A DNA stretch of 64,000 nucleotides from SIAQ01 sp963767835 (GCA_963767835.1 CAVYFY010000017.1:62001-126000), one strand, 5' to 3'; positions 18,641 through 28,708 are shown, numbered from the stretch's first letter. Numbers and translations are program-made. The notes: generated by a model not told the origin, from the sequence alone.

Positions 18641-20795
18641 TGGATCCCAGGGCACGAGCAGCAATCCGCCGAATGCTGTGCCTGCCGCTCCGCAGGCCAG
18701 CCATTGCCAGGGAATCGCCGGCGTCGCGCCCGATTCGCCCAGGCCGACCAGCAGCAGGATCGTGTTGTGCAGGACATGCATGATCATGCTCGGCCAAAGG
18801 CTGCCCGAACGCCAGCAAACGACGCTGAGGATCAGGCCCAGGAGCGTGCTGGGGACGAGCCGTTCCAGGCCGAGCGCGCCGTCGAGGATGACGTGGGTCG
18901 CGCCGAAGAGCAGGCCGCTAACGCCGATCGTCACCAGCGTGCCGGCGCGGCTTCTTACCGCCGTCCAGAGCAGGCCGCGAAAAAAGATTTCTTCGAGGAC
19001 GGCCGGCACGATCACCAAGGCGAGGACGCCGTAGCCGACGGCTTCCCGCGCTTCCTTGAGGCTTTCCAAAACGGCGCCGAAGCGCTCTTGCAGCACCTGC
19101 GAAAGACCGCTCTCGGCCATGAGACGCAGTTGCAACGGCCAAAGCGACACGCCCAGCAGCACCGCCGCCGCCAACCCGGACAGCCGCGGCATCCGCAAGC
19201 CGAGCGCCTGCCGAAGATCGAGCCGGCTCAGATACGCGAACAGTCCGGGCAAGGCGCCGAACAGGAGCAGATTGACCGCAACCCCGGCCATGATGGCGAG
19301 CGCCGGCGGCAGCGCCGTTCCTATCGCACGCACCAGCGCGAACAGGCTGAACTGGATCGGCACCATCAGCGCCAGGCACCACAGCGCCGCCGAGATCGTC
19401 AAGCATGATTGCGGCGTCGCCGGCCGGCGCAACAGATCGGCCCAGCTGCTCTGCTCGCTGTAGAGCACACTTTCCGACCCGAAGACGCGCGCCGCCAGCC
19501 CCAGCGCCGCCAGGGCGTAGATCAACGTGGTCACGATTACGATCGTCGCCATGCCGGGCTCCACGCCCCCTTCGAACAGGTCCCGCGCCATCAGAACGAT
19601 GTTGACCAGCGGCAATACCGTCAGCACGCCTTCGAGCTTCAGGCCCGGCAGCATCGCCATGATGCCGGGCCCCAGCGACGCCAGCATCAGCGGAATCAGA
19701 TACGCCTGCGCCTCCTTGAAACTGCGCCGAAGCTGGTCAGGCACAACAGCACGGCCGAGAAGAATGCCGCGAACAACAGCAGGAGTGCCAGGACTTGCAC
19801 AAGCAGCTCCAGCGAGATCCCGACGCCGCCGAACACCGTCGCCGCCATGCCGCTCCAGCTCAGCGTGATCGCCATGCACACGAGATTGACCAGGGCGGTC
19901 AAGATGGCCACGCTTAGCACCGAGAGATATTTCGCCGTCAGAAGCTCGAAACGCGGCACCGGGGTGGCGACCAGAATTTCGAGCGTGCCGCGCTCGCGCT
20001 CACCGGCGGTCAGATCGATGGCCGGATAGACGGCGCCGGTGATGGTCATCAGGATGAGGATGAGTGGGACCAGCGCCGCCAGGGAGATGAGGCCGTCGGA
20101 GCCCGATTTTTCCAGGACAACGGGGCGCGGGCTTAGCATCAAGATGTGCGGCGACACCCCCGGCACGTTGAGGCGCTGCTTGAGGTCTTCGCTATCGGCG
20201 GCCGCCAGCGCCGACTCGACCGTCTTGAGCGCGTTCACGCCGATCGGATTGTTCGGCTGCACGTAAATGCGGCACGGCAGGAATCGGTCGGCGGCCGGTC
20301 CCTTCCTGCCGACATCGAGGTCGTGCGCGTCGAGATCGGGGATCGAGACGATCAGGTCCACCTTCCGCTCGCGCAGCCATTCCTCGAGGTATTCGAGATG
20401 CTGCCGGCGTTCCTCTTCCGTAGTCGGCTTGGGGAGGTCGGCATAATACCAGATGATTTGCGCATAAGCGCGTCTCTTTTTCGGCGCTTTGGGATCAGGG
20501 GCAGGCTCGGGCCGGGTGCGCTGCAGCGCCTTGTAGCCAACGTCGAAGCGGCGATCAAACGCCAGGGCTTCGGCGGTCGTCAGCGCGCCGATGTGGAGCA
20601 CTGGGGCGCCCTCTGGCGCGGCTTTGCTTGCCAGCGAGAATTGCAAGAACACCACGCTCATGAGCGGATAAAGCAGGACCGGCATCGCCACCAGCGTGAT
20701 AATGGTGCGCCGATCTCGCAGAATCTCGCGCAGCTCCTTGCGCGCAGGCGAAAAACGCGGCTCAGCCCGAAGGTGGTGGGATTTGGTTCGCGCAT
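18632..20795 (-). CDS. ABC-2 permease fused to a CPBP (CAAX-type) membrane protease (two frameshifts)
   Basis: The first half is a NatB-like ABC-2 permease: an N-terminal cytoplasmic stretch with RKELREILRDRR, a first helix, a periplasmic domain of about 190 residues, then the signature AIDLTAGERERGTLEILVAT and several helices. The second half continues with more helices and ends in a CPBP protease domain with LEEIFFRG, FGATHV and MHVLHN, carrying the expected Glu-Glu and His residues. Two single-base deletions in GCGC contexts, near 20745 and 19735, split the frame. Length modulo three agrees with two deletions. The ATG at 20795 follows GGGGAGAG. Repaired length is about 721 residues. An ATPase partner is not adjacent. 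The substrate is unknown. Confidence 0.8.
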
Positions 20796-20802
20796 TGAAT
20801 CT

Positions 20803-20945
20803 CTCCCCTTTCCCCACCGGGGGAGAGGGGCCGGGGTGAGGGGGCCATCTCACAAGATGACGCAGAATCGCCGGCTCGCCCGGTGGCCGAATTCTGTTCC
20901 GCTGGGGTAGCCCCCTCACCCCCGGCCCTCTCCCGGTGGGAAGAG
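20803..20945. repeat. CTCTCCCC / GGGTGAGG-type inverted repeat
   Basis: The left arm includes CACCGGGGGAGAGGGGCC and GGGGTGAGGGGG; the right arm is its inverse, CCCCCTCACCCCCGG then CTCTCCCGGTGGGAAG. A very similar unit lies at 40973-41123. It supplies the Shine-Dalgarno-like purine run of the ABC/CPBP gene. Confidence 0.75.
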
Positions 20946-20953
20946 GGGAGAAA

Positions 20954-22237
20954 TCACTTCATCAGATCGAAATTGATCTCGTTCGCGCCCGTTTTAACCT
21001 TGGCCGTCAATCCGCTGGTCCGAGGCGAGGCGTATTTCTCCGGCAGCAGATTTTTGCCGAGCTTGCCGCTCGGCTCGAACATCGGCTGGCGCAGGGTCAC
21101 CGTCACCATGTAATCGCCTTCCGGCAAGCCGTCGAATGCAGCCCATCCGCTCATCGCATAGGCGCCGTCGGGTTCCACGAATGCATCGGAAACGCGGATC
21201 GCCTTCTTGCCTTCCTTGTCTTTCGGATCGGGAACCCAGTAGCAAATCTGGGCGCCGACGGCCGGGGCGCTGTCGAAGGTCACCTTGCCACGCACCGGAT
21301 GTACCGGCTTGCGGTTATAGACGATCGCGCCTTCCTCGTCGGTGATCGGTTTCTTGAGATTTTCCGGCAAGATGCCGTCGAGCATGATATTGGCGATGAC
21401 CGGAGCGCCGGCGGGCTTCATGGTGACCCAGGCGATGTGATCGAATTCGCCGTAAGCGAGGCCACGCAACCGGCTGCCGCCGCCGGTGGTGGCGAGCTGA
21501 TAGTAATTCATGCCTTGGCGGACGAATTTCTGGTAGTGATGGATGTGCCCCGCGAACACGGTGTAATTGCGGCCCGCCAGCGCACTCTCGATGTCGAGCC
21601 AGCCGGATTTGTCGAGGTTTTCTTGCGTCCAGATCGGCTTGTGCATACAAACGAAAATCCAGCGCACATTCGGATTGGCGTTGAGCACCTTCTGGAAATA
21701 CTCGATTTGCTCCTTGCTGATGCGGCCCTCCTTGTCCTCGTGCGGATCATCCGAATTGATCGCCAGGAACAGCACGTCCTTGTAAAGGAAATGGTAATAG
21801 CGCTTGCCGAATCGCTCTTTCCACAGATCGGCCTGGATCGGATTGGAAACATCATGATTGCCCGGCACGTAGAAGAACGGCATCTTCAGCTTGGCAGTGT
21901 AGCCCTGGAACTCCTTCCACTGAGCGGCGAGCACGGCCGGGTCCTTCGAGTAGCCTTCGATGAGATCGCCGACGGAGACGACGAACGCCGGCTGCAGCAG
22001 GTTGATCTGCTCAATCGCCTGCGAGAAGATCCGCGGGCGGTGGCTTCCGGTGCGGTCGCTGACGACGATGAAGTGAAAGGTGTCCGGGGCATCGTTGAGG
22101 CGCAGATGCGTCCACGGATTGCGATTCTCGACCTCGATCTGCAACTCGGCCTTGGCGGGCGTCTTCTTGTTGCCGGAAAACGCCAGGGCGCTCAGAAGCA
22201 AGCCGACGACCACGGTAGCGAGCAGAATTCGTTTCAT
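20954..22237 (-). CDS. secreted calcineurin-like metallophosphoesterase
   Basis: From the ATG at 22237 the protein has 427 residues. It starts MKRILLATVVVGLLLSALAF, a signal peptide. The phosphoesterase core has the metal-binding blocks SDRTG, SVGDLIEG, PGNHD, MHKP and GHIHH in the expected order. After residue 250 there is a beta-rich C-terminal region with TTGGGSRLRG and a stretch resembling a carboxypeptidase-regulatory or Ig-like fold. It probably hydrolyses a phosphoester outside the cytoplasm; the substrate cannot be told. The longer start at 22279 would remove the signal peptide, so I prefer 22237. Confidence 0.88.
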   Translation of the reverse strand: MKRILLATVVVGLLLSALAFSGNKKTPAKAELQIEVENRNPWTHLRLNDAPDTFHFIVVSDRTGSHRPRIFSQAIEQINLLQPAFVVSVGDLIEGYSKDPAVLAAQWKEFQGYTAKLKMPFFYVPGNHDVSNPIQADLWKERFGKRYYHFLYKDVLFLAINSDDPHEDKEGRISKEQIEYFQKVLNANPNVRWIFVCMHKPIWTQENLDKSGWLDIESALAGRNYTVFAGHIHHYQKFVRQGMNYYQLATTGGGSRLRGLAYGEFDHIAWVTMKPAGAPVIANIMLDGILPENLKKPITDEEGAIVYNRKPVHPVRGKVTFDSAPAVGAQICYWVPDPKDKEGKKAIRVSDAFVEPDGAYAMSGWAAFDGLPEGDYMVTVTLRQPMFEPSGKLGKNLLPEKYASPRTSGLTAKVKTGANEINFDLMK

Positions 22238-22343
22238 CGCGACCTCGGGAATCCATGATGAGGCAATGGTTTCGCTCAATTTAGTGCCGGCCGTGCTACA
22301 ATGCTCGCGGAAAATTGTAAATTATCGAAGAAATTCAGAACCT

Positions 22344-22442
22344 AGCCACGGTTCAAACACGGATGTAACACGGATGGGAATCCAATAGCCGGATGTTTCG
22401 TTCCCCATCGGTGTTTCATCCGTGTTCCATCCGTGGCTAAAT
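22344..22442. repeat. CCACGGATG-type intergenic inverted repeat (complete)
   Basis: The left arm reads TAGCCACGGTTCAAACACGG then ATGTAACACGGATGGG. The right arm is the inverse, CATCCGTGTTCCATCCGTGG. The unit is built from an 11-bp period ACGGATGAAAC. It sits between two divergently transcribed genes. Confidence 0.8.
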
Positions 22443-22458
22443 TTTTCGGAATGCCAGG

Positions 22459-22896
22459 ATGGAATTGCATTCGCTGCGAATGTCATTGACCGAACAGGAC
22501 CTCAACGATCTTCTGCGCAGGTATCTGCGCAACAATGCCGAGATCGAGGAACTGCGCGTCAAGCTCAGCCCGCAAGGCATCCATGTGAGCGGCATCTATC
22601 CTTTCTTCATCCCGGTGCGTTTCGAGACGATCTGGGAGGTCGGCGTCGAGACGGGGCACGCCAGCGCCCGGCTCGCATCGTTCAAGGCGATGGGAGTGCC
22701 GGGCAACATTTTCAAAAGCGCCGTCGTCAAAATCATCGAGGACATCGCCAAGCAGGAGAACTGGATTCGCATCGTCGGCGACCGCTTCCTGGCGGACCTG
22801 GAGCTCGGCTGTTCCAAATACGCGGTGCTCGCGCATCTGCATCTCAAATCGATCATGGTGCAGTCGGGGACATTGATGCTGGAGGCGGGGCATTGA
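22459..22896 (+). CDS. conserved-looking hypothetical protein, 145 residues
   Basis: It starts MELHSLRMSLTEQDLNDLLRRYL and is a mixed alpha/beta protein without signal peptide or membrane segment. The Met at codon 8 is an alternative start. The sequence reads as a soluble domain, with alternating strands (VKLSPQGIHVSGIYPFFIPVR, WEVGVE) and a helix. This resembles small domains that bind lipid or ligand, but I do not recognise the family. It is alone on the plus strand after the inverted repeat. Confidence 0.65.
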   Translation: MELHSLRMSLTEQDLNDLLRRYLRNNAEIEELRVKLSPQGIHVSGIYPFFIPVRFETIWEVGVETGHASARLASFKAMGVPGNIFKSAVVKIIEDIAKQENWIRIVGDRFLADLELGCSKYAVLAHLHLKSIMVQSGTLMLEAGH

Positions 22897-22919
22897 TTCC
22901 GTGGGCCTAATCCGCAATT

Positions 22920-23246
22920 CTAACCGGCGAGCTTGCCCGGTTGGTGCCTCGGAAAGAAGTTCGCTTCCACCAGTTTGCTGATGGCGTTGACGATGGCGTG
23001 CCGACTAATTGCGGGAATTACGACTAGCCCAGGGTGGGCGATGAATGGATTGCCGTGCTCGGTCTCCGCTTGCAAATCTTGGGCAAGTCGGACAGGGTCA
23101 TAGAAGAAAAGCGAATGGACATCGCCATTTGAAAAGCGGACTTCGACGCCTTGAAGCCAACCCTTGGCCTCGGCTTCCCATTCGCCGCGCTCGTCGTACC
23201 ACGGGGAGAAAACGACCTGGAAATCTGCTTTGGCGTTCATGTGCAT
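22920..23246 (-). CDS. hypothetical protein, about 108 residues
   Basis: The likely start is the ATG at 23246 (MHMNAKADFQVVFSPWYDER), or two codons later. It has the pattern GWLQGVEVRFSNGDVHSLFFYDP, suggesting a small beta-rich domain, and ends with an Arg/His/Pro-rich tail. No signal peptide. I do not recognise a family. A tiny open frame of 16 codons (23260-23310) precedes it and may be the remnant or leader of a partner gene. Confidence 0.6.
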   Translation of the reverse strand: MHMNAKADFQVVFSPWYDERGEWEAEAKGWLQGVEVRFSNGDVHSLFFYDPVRLAQDLQAETEHGNPFIAHPGLVVIPAISRHAIVNAISKLVEANFFPRHQPGKLAG

Positions 23247-23259
23247 TCTCACACGGGAT

Positions 23260-23310
23260 TCAAGGAATCTTGGCCAGCTCCGCTTCATAAGCGTCAAGGG
23301 TAATTTTCAT
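23260..23310 (-). CDS. possible 16-residue open frame upstream of the hypothetical gene
   Basis: The ATG follows GTGAGG and encodes MKITLDAYEAELAKIP, whose start resembles the first residues of some antitoxin-like proteins. It ends 13 nt before the next start. It could be a truncated antitoxin, a leader peptide, or chance. Confidence 0.25.
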   Translation of the reverse strand: MKITLDAYEAELAKIP

Positions 23311-23319
23311 CCTCACGGC

Positions 23320-24300
23320 TCATTTCATAATCGGAAACACGCGCACCGTCTTGTCCCAGCAGCCGGCGGCGAGCCAATCGCCTCTAGGTGAATAGGCGAT
23401 GCTGAGGATTTCGCCGGGGCACGGCAAGGCGCCGCGTTCCTTCCAGGTCGTCGTGTCATACAGCTTGATCTTCGACGGCTTCTTCCATTCGGTATCGACG
23501 GCGGCCAGCGTTTTGCCATCGGGGCTGAACGCGATCGACCAGACTTCGCCCATGTGGCCGGTGATGGTCTTGATTTCCTTCTTCGATGCGACATCCCAGG
23601 TGCGGACGGTGCCGTAACGATTGCCGGCGGCGAGCATTTCGCTGTTGGGACTGAAAGCGACGCAGCGGACCTCGCCGGCGCCGCCTTCGAGCGTGCCGAC
23701 TTCCTTCACGATGTCGTCTTTCCAAAAGCGGGAGGTGTCCCATAGCTTAGCCGTACCATCAGAACTGCCAGAGGCAAGCAGGGAGCCGTCGCCATTAAAT
23801 TTCAGGTCGTTTACCCAACTCTTGTGGGCTGCAATTACGCGGCTGGCTCGGTTTTTGAACAACCCGCCCCCAAAATCGATCTCGCCAGAAAGCAGACCCA
23901 AAACGACACCGCGTGACTTCTTCGGTATGGCGGCCACACAGTTGACGCGCTCCGTTGCTCCACTGCCCCCTGTGTATTGAACTAACTTGACATCCCACAT
24001 GCGCCAAAATCCGTCAAGGCTGGCGGTGAACAGTTCTTTATTGAACGGGTCGAACGCAATGGCACAAACCGGAGCTCTATGAGGAAATCCCTCGTTAAGC
24101 AAGCCCTTCGGCTTCCACGTGCCGACTTCCCATAGCCGCACCACCTTGTCGGCCCCCGCGGAGGCGAGCGTCTTGCCGTCCGGCGAAAACGCGACGGCGG
24201 CGACCCAGCCCTCGTGCTTGAGTACGGTCGGCTCCTGTGCAAACAGCCAATGCGGCGTCAGGATGATGATCGATGCCAGCGCGATGCGTTTTCCGATCAT
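23320..24300 (-). CDS. secreted WD40 repeat protein
   Basis: A 326-residue protein from the ATG at 24300, with a signal peptide (MIGKRIALASIIILTPHWLF then AQE). At least six WD40 repeats follow, with typical units such as VAAVAFSPDGKTLASAGAD then VVRLWEV, and WSIAFSPDGKTLAAVD. One blade (ERVNCVAAIPKKSRGVVLGL) is divergent. It should fold as a single beta-propeller acting outside the cytoplasm as a binding platform. It is divergent from the terpene-cyclase-like gene starting at 24417, so the 116-bp spacer probably has promoters in both directions. Confidence 0.85.
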   Translation of the reverse strand: MIGKRIALASIIILTPHWLFAQEPTVLKHEGWVAAVAFSPDGKTLASAGADKVVRLWEVGTWKPKGLLNEGFPHRAPVCAIAFDPFNKELFTASLDGFWRMWDVKLVQYTGGSGATERVNCVAAIPKKSRGVVLGLLSGEIDFGGGLFKNRASRVIAAHKSWVNDLKFNGDGSLLASGSSDGTAKLWDTSRFWKDDIVKEVGTLEGGAGEVRCVAFSPNSEMLAAGNRYGTVRTWDVASKKEIKTITGHMGEVWSIAFSPDGKTLAAVDTEWKKPSKIKLYDTTTWKERGALPCPGEILSIAYSPRGDWLAAGCWDKTVRVFPIMK

Positions 24301-24416
24301 TCGCGATTCTCCCGGCTGATCGATGTCCAAGCCGCCGCCCTGGGCGGCGGATGCCGACCGCCAGGCGGTCGGCTTGGGGGCTTGCGACGGTCCAGGATTG
24401 ATGGTAACCTCTCGTT

Positions 24417-25414
24417 ATGAAAAAATCCATCTTTCTCCTGGCGTTCCTGACAATTCCCTCCGTCGCCGGCGCGGGCGATGCCAAGAAGCCGAGCGCCGAG
24501 GCCGTGCTCGACGGCTTGCGCGCCTTCATCAAGAAGACCGCCAAAGCAGACGGCTCGTTCCAGCCCGGTATCGATCCGGAGTACCGCGGCATGTCCGACA
24601 GCGCGGCCAGCAATCTCGCGCCGGTGACGTATGCGGTCGTCATTCATCGCACTTTCGATTGGAAGTTGCCGAACGAGGCCAAGACGCTGACGTGGATCAT
24701 CGACCGGCAGAACCGGGACGGCGCGTTCGCGAACACGGCCGGCACCGTCGATCCCAAATCGCCGCAGGGCCGGGTGTACAACACGACGATGGCGCTGATG
24801 GCGCTGAAGGGCCTGGATTCGCGGCCGGCGTACGATCCGCTGCCGGTGTTTGCCAAGGTGATGGAGAAGGATTACAAGCAGCTGCCGGCGTATTCGAGCA
24901 GCTTCTTCCCGCTGGCGTATCAACTCGCCGGCGCCAAACTCCCCGACGGGGCGGACAAGGCAATGCGGGCGACCATGATCCAGGCGGACGACGGCTATAT
25001 CAACGATCACGTCGCGGCGACCTTCCACGCGGTGCACTACGATAAACTTCTGAACGCGACAACACCTAAGGCCGATCTGATCCTCAAACGCACACTGAAG
25101 GATCAACGGCCCGACGGCAGCTGGACCTTGAACCCGCTGCGCGCGATCGGCACGCTTGCTTCGACGCCGTCTTCATCCTCAAGCACCTGGGCGGCGGCCG
25201 CGAAGATTGCAAAAAGGCGATCGGCCGTGCCGCCGACTGGGCCCTGTCATGCCGCAATGCCGACGGCGGTTTCGGCCATTATCCCGGCAGCCCTTCCGAC
25301 TGGGACGCGTGCTATTTCCATGTCGGCACGCTGGTGATGGCGGGCCGATTGCAGCCGGCGGCGAAATTGCCGAAGGACGCGCATCTTCTGGGCTGGGGGC
25401 ATTTGTTTCCGTGA
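24417..25414 (+). CDS. secreted terpene-cyclase / prenyltransferase-like alpha-toroid protein (one frameshift near 25140)
   Basis: It starts MKKSIFLLAFLTIPSVAGAG, a signal peptide. The body has repeated helical units of the squalene-cyclase / prenyltransferase-beta fold: TWIIDRQNRDGAFANTAGTV, LKRTLKDQRPDGSWTLN, and, after the frame break, NADGGFGHYPGSPSDWDACY. The first frame degrades after NPLR and the family sequence resumes two bases later as DRHACFDAVFILKHLGGG. The bases CTGCGCGCGATC in place of an expected CTGCGCGATC explain this as a two-base CG insertion; the length is two over a multiple of three. Repaired length is about 331 residues. As it is exported and has no DXDD motif, it is unlikely to be a real squalene cyclase. 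Confidence 0.78.
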
Positions 25415-25516
25415 CGGGCGAAGTTCAGGCCAGATCGAAATGGCCATCTCAATCGTCTTTGCTATGTCTAAATGTGTGCGATTTCAGGCTGTTCGTCCCC
25501 TCTGAATGGAAAAATC

Positions 25517-27937
25517 ATGATGCCGAAATTAACACGCTGTCTCGCAGGCGCCCTTGCATCAGTATTATTCTGCGCCAATCTCATTGACGCCCAACCCAGC
25601 GACGGCCTGCCCCCGCGCAGCTTCCTGCGCATCGGCACGCCGAAAATGCGGCACGGCGATCGCATCCTTTGCCTCGCTTATTCGCCCGATGGGCAAATGC
25701 TGGCGGCAGGCGGCGGCAATGATCCCGTGCGCGTCTGGAGCCCCAAGACCGGCGCGCTTTTGCGCGAAATCCATGAGCCCTGGGCCCATGCCGTCGCCTT
25801 CACCCATAGCGGCAAATCTCTGCTTGTTGCCGGCTCACAGAAAAAAATACGCATGTGGAATTTCGAGCTTAACAAGGAAACGGCACAGCTCGAAGGGCAC
25901 AGGGCGACCATCAAGGCCCTCGCCATTTCGCCCGACGACCAGATGATCGCCTCCGGCAGCCAGGACGGCTTCCTCATCATCTGGACCATGGAATTCAAAC
26001 GCATCGTCGGGAGTCCTATCCCGGCCCACACCGACGAAATCACCGCTCTCGCCTTTTGCCCGGACAAGGACAGCAACCTTCTCGCCTCGGCCGGCAGTGA
26101 TCGCCTCATCAAGCTGTGGAACACCGACAACAACCAACACAAACAAACCCTCGACGCCGGTTGCGGCGTCCTCGCCATCGCCTTCTCTCCCGACGGCAAG
26201 ACGCTCTATTCCGCCGGCGACGATAACCTCATCCGCCGCTGGGATGTAGCCACCGGCAAGCAGACCGGCATCTTCAAGGGGCACGACGGCATCATCGTTT
26301 CGCTCAGCGCCCAGGAAAACACCATTTTCTCCGGCGCCCTCGATAAAACCATCCGCATCTGGGACGCCAAGACCACCGAGTCGAAACGCACGTTGCCGCG
26401 CTCAGCCGGGGACTGCGACGCCCTCGCCGTCACCAAGGCGGGCGATTTCCTGGCCACCGCCGGCACGAACAACACCATCCGCATCTTCGAGGCCGAAAAG
26501 GGCACGGAAGCCACCTTCGCGCCGGGCCCGCAAGCACCGCTCGCCGGCCTCGTCTTGTCCGCGGACAATAAACGCCTCGCTGCGATGACCAGCAATGGCC
26601 AGATCATCGTTACCGATGCAGTCGGCAAGCCTGTCATCCAGTGGGACGCCAAGCAGACCGGCGACCTGCTCTTCGGCAGCTCGCCCGATGGCAAAACGCT
26701 GGTCACCGCCTCCAACAGCGTGCGCTTCTGGAACGCGGGCAAAGGCATCGAGATCACGCAAATCCCCGCCAAGGGGTTCGACAACGTCGAAACCCTCGCC
26801 TTCTCGCCCGACGGCAAAACGGTCGCCCTCGGCTATCGCAGTTCCCAGATCGAGCTTTGGGATTGGCGGAACAAGAAATCGCTCGGCGAATTCAAATACC
26901 CCGGCTCGCTCTTCGCCCTCGCCTGGTCGCCGGACGGGAAGAAACTGGCGGCGGGCGGCGGCCCCAAGATTGTTATTTGGGATCCGCTTGGCAAAAACCT
27001 CATCAAATCCTTCGATGTCAAAGAAGGCCCCGCTCCGACCTATCCGACCGTCAAAGTGCTCGCGTTCGGCCCCGATAGCAAGACGCTCGCCGCTGGTGGA
27101 TTCGACGCCATCGTGCGCATTTTCGATGTCGAAGCCAAAAACCCGACCGATCCGAAGGAGCAAAAGATTTGCGAGGGGCACACCAGCGCCATCTTTTCGC
27201 TCGCCTTTTCCGCCGATGGCCGTTTGCTCATCACCGGCGGCTTTGACCGGACAGCGCGCCTCTGGGAAGCTTTCAGCGGCCGACAGATCGCTAACTACCC
27301 GGGCCACATCGGTCCCGTGGTCGGGGTCGCTTTCGTCAAGGATGGCCGAAGCTTTTACTCCGCCAGCACCGACACGACCATCTTGCAGCGCGATGTGCCG
27401 GGACTGAGCAACAACGGCAAGCTGCCGGAGTTGACGTTGACTTTTCAGGAGTTGGAGACCGCGTGGGATACTCTGGCGACCGAGGAGACGCCGCGCGGCC
27501 ATGAGACGCTGTGGCGCTGCATCGCGTCGGCCAAGCAGGCGGTGCCGCACCTGACCAAATATCTGCCGACCGAGGATCCGGAGCGCATCAAGAAGCTGTT
27601 CAAAGACCTCGATTCGGGTCATTATCCGACGCGCTTCGCCGCTCAGAACGAGCTGGCGAAGAAGGGCCGCTGGATGGAGGGGCGCTACGATGCGGCAATC
27701 GCCAATCCACCGTCGCTGGAATACAAGCGCCGCGTCGAAGAGCTCAAGGAAAAGCTGAACGCCAAGGATTCGCCGTCGATCGCCCGGGAACGGCTGCGTG
27801 TCCGCCGCATCATGCTGATGTGCGAGCAAGTCGGCGGCGCCGAGGCCATCGACGCCCTGCAAAAGTTGGCGGACCGGGCGCCCGAAGAAGACCTGCGCGA
27901 GGAGGCGAAAGCGTCGCTGCGGCGATTGAAGAAATAG
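25517..27937 (+). CDS. secreted WD40 repeat protein with planctomycete-type helical C-terminal domain
   Basis: I choose the ATG at 25517 because the sequence then starts with a signal peptide (MMPKLTRCLAGALASVLFCA, then NLIDAQ). About 640 residues hold thirteen or so WD40 units, enough for two propellers (for example CLAYSPDGQMLAAGGG and TLAFSPDGKTVALGY). The last 180 residues are helical: TAWDTLATEETPRGHETLWR, ASAKQAVPHLTKYLP, KKLFKDLDSGHYPTRFAAQN and a closing EEAKASLRRLKK. This tail is known to me from many planctomycete WD40 proteins. The role is likely protein-protein binding; the partner is unknown. Confidence 0.88.
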   Translation: MMPKLTRCLAGALASVLFCANLIDAQPSDGLPPRSFLRIGTPKMRHGDRILCLAYSPDGQMLAAGGGNDPVRVWSPKTGALLREIHEPWAHAVAFTHSGKSLLVAGSQKKIRMWNFELNKETAQLEGHRATIKALAISPDDQMIASGSQDGFLIIWTMEFKRIVGSPIPAHTDEITALAFCPDKDSNLLASAGSDRLIKLWNTDNNQHKQTLDAGCGVLAIAFSPDGKTLYSAGDDNLIRRWDVATGKQTGIFKGHDGIIVSLSAQENTIFSGALDKTIRIWDAKTTESKRTLPRSAGDCDALAVTKAGDFLATAGTNNTIRIFEAEKGTEATFAPGPQAPLAGLVLSADNKRLAAMTSNGQIIVTDAVGKPVIQWDAKQTGDLLFGSSPDGKTLVTASNSVRFWNAGKGIEITQIPAKGFDNVETLAFSPDGKTVALGYRSSQIELWDWRNKKSLGEFKYPGSLFALAWSPDGKKLAAGGGPKIVIWDPLGKNLIKSFDVKEGPAPTYPTVKVLAFGPDSKTLAAGGFDAIVRIFDVEAKNPTDPKEQKICEGHTSAIFSLAFSADGRLLITGGFDRTARLWEAFSGRQIANYPGHIGPVVGVAFVKDGRSFYSASTDTTILQRDVPGLSNNGKLPELTLTFQELETAWDTLATEETPRGHETLWRCIASAKQAVPHLTKYLPTEDPERIKKLFKDLDSGHYPTRFAAQNELAKKGRWMEGRYDAAIANPPSLEYKRRVEELKEKLNAKDSPSIARERLRVRRIMLMCEQVGGAEAIDALQKLADRAPEEDLREEAKASLRRLKK

Positions 27938-27945
27938 TTCGTGGT

Positions 27946-27985
27946 GCGTTTAGCGTTCGCGCGGCGCCATGCGAACGCTAAACGC
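27946..27985. terminator. 15-bp perfect inverted repeat between convergent genes
   Basis: GCGTTTAGCGTTCGC and its exact inverse GCGAACGCTAAACGC are separated by 10 nt. It lies between the stop codons of two converging genes, where a two-way terminator would be expected. There is no U-run, so the terminator reading is an inference. Confidence 0.5.
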
Positions 27986-27998
27986 TAGCACGGAAAGC

Positions 27999-28708
27999 TC
28001 AACCCGCCATTGCCATCTTGCGAGGCGCCGGCTGCGCAATGGCCGGTTTGGCGGAGTCAATCAAGGCGCGGAACACCTGGATATCCAGGCCCGATGCCGA
28101 CGGGGAGGCCGGCTGCCATTGCACGCCGACGGCAAACCAGTCGTCGTTGGTGTGCTCGATGGCCTCGATCACGCCGTCCAAAGCGACGCCGGTCGCCACG
28201 AAGCCGCGGGCTACGCGCTGGATGGCCTGGCGATGCTCGCTGTTGACGACGATTTCCCCTTCACCGTAAATCTTCGACATCAAGGTGCCGGGCGTCACGT
28301 TGATGGCGTGGCGCAAACCGGGCTCCGGGGGATGGCGGTGCTGGAGCGCTTCGGGCATTTCGCGCGCAGGTCGTTGTAGTTGAGCCCGCCAAAGGCTGAG
28401 TTCATGGCTAAGAGGGCCTTGTCGATGGTCAAGAGAGGAAAGCGATGCTCACGGCACCAGAGGCAGAGCGATTCGATATCGCCCATTTTGCCGCCTTGGT
28501 GATGCCCGCAGGCGACGACGCCGACGAAGCCATCGAGGATTTCGCCCCACGGCCGGGATCCGCTGGCCGGCTTGAGGAAGACCGGCGTCGCACCGGCCGC
28601 CGTCAGTGTGCCTTGGTATCCGGTGGTCCACAGGCCGACGCCGCGCCCCGTGACGGACAATTCGGAGCCGTACACCGCAACACGTAGAGGATTGTTGGAA
28701 GAGAACAC
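27999..28708 (-). CDS. class I glutamine amidotransferase-like (peptidase C26 fold) pseudoenzyme (one frameshift)
   Basis: The likely start is GTG at 28708, which follows AAAGGAG. The N-terminal part (PLRVAVYGSELSVTG, FVGVVACGHHQGG) and C-terminal part (GLRHAINVTPGTL, IVVNSEHRQAI, DGVIEAIE, FAVGVQWQP) match gamma-glutamyl-GABA hydrolase-like proteins. All three catalytic positions are changed: the nucleophile block PVLGICRG is FPLLTIDKA here, so Cys becomes Asp. The block VQWHPE is VQWQPA, so His becomes Gln and Glu becomes Ala. The frame breaks at CTGCGCGCGAAATG, where two extra bases (CG) would explain it; the length is two over a multiple of three. If repaired it is about 236 residues and should fold but not catalyse. 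Confidence 0.75.
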
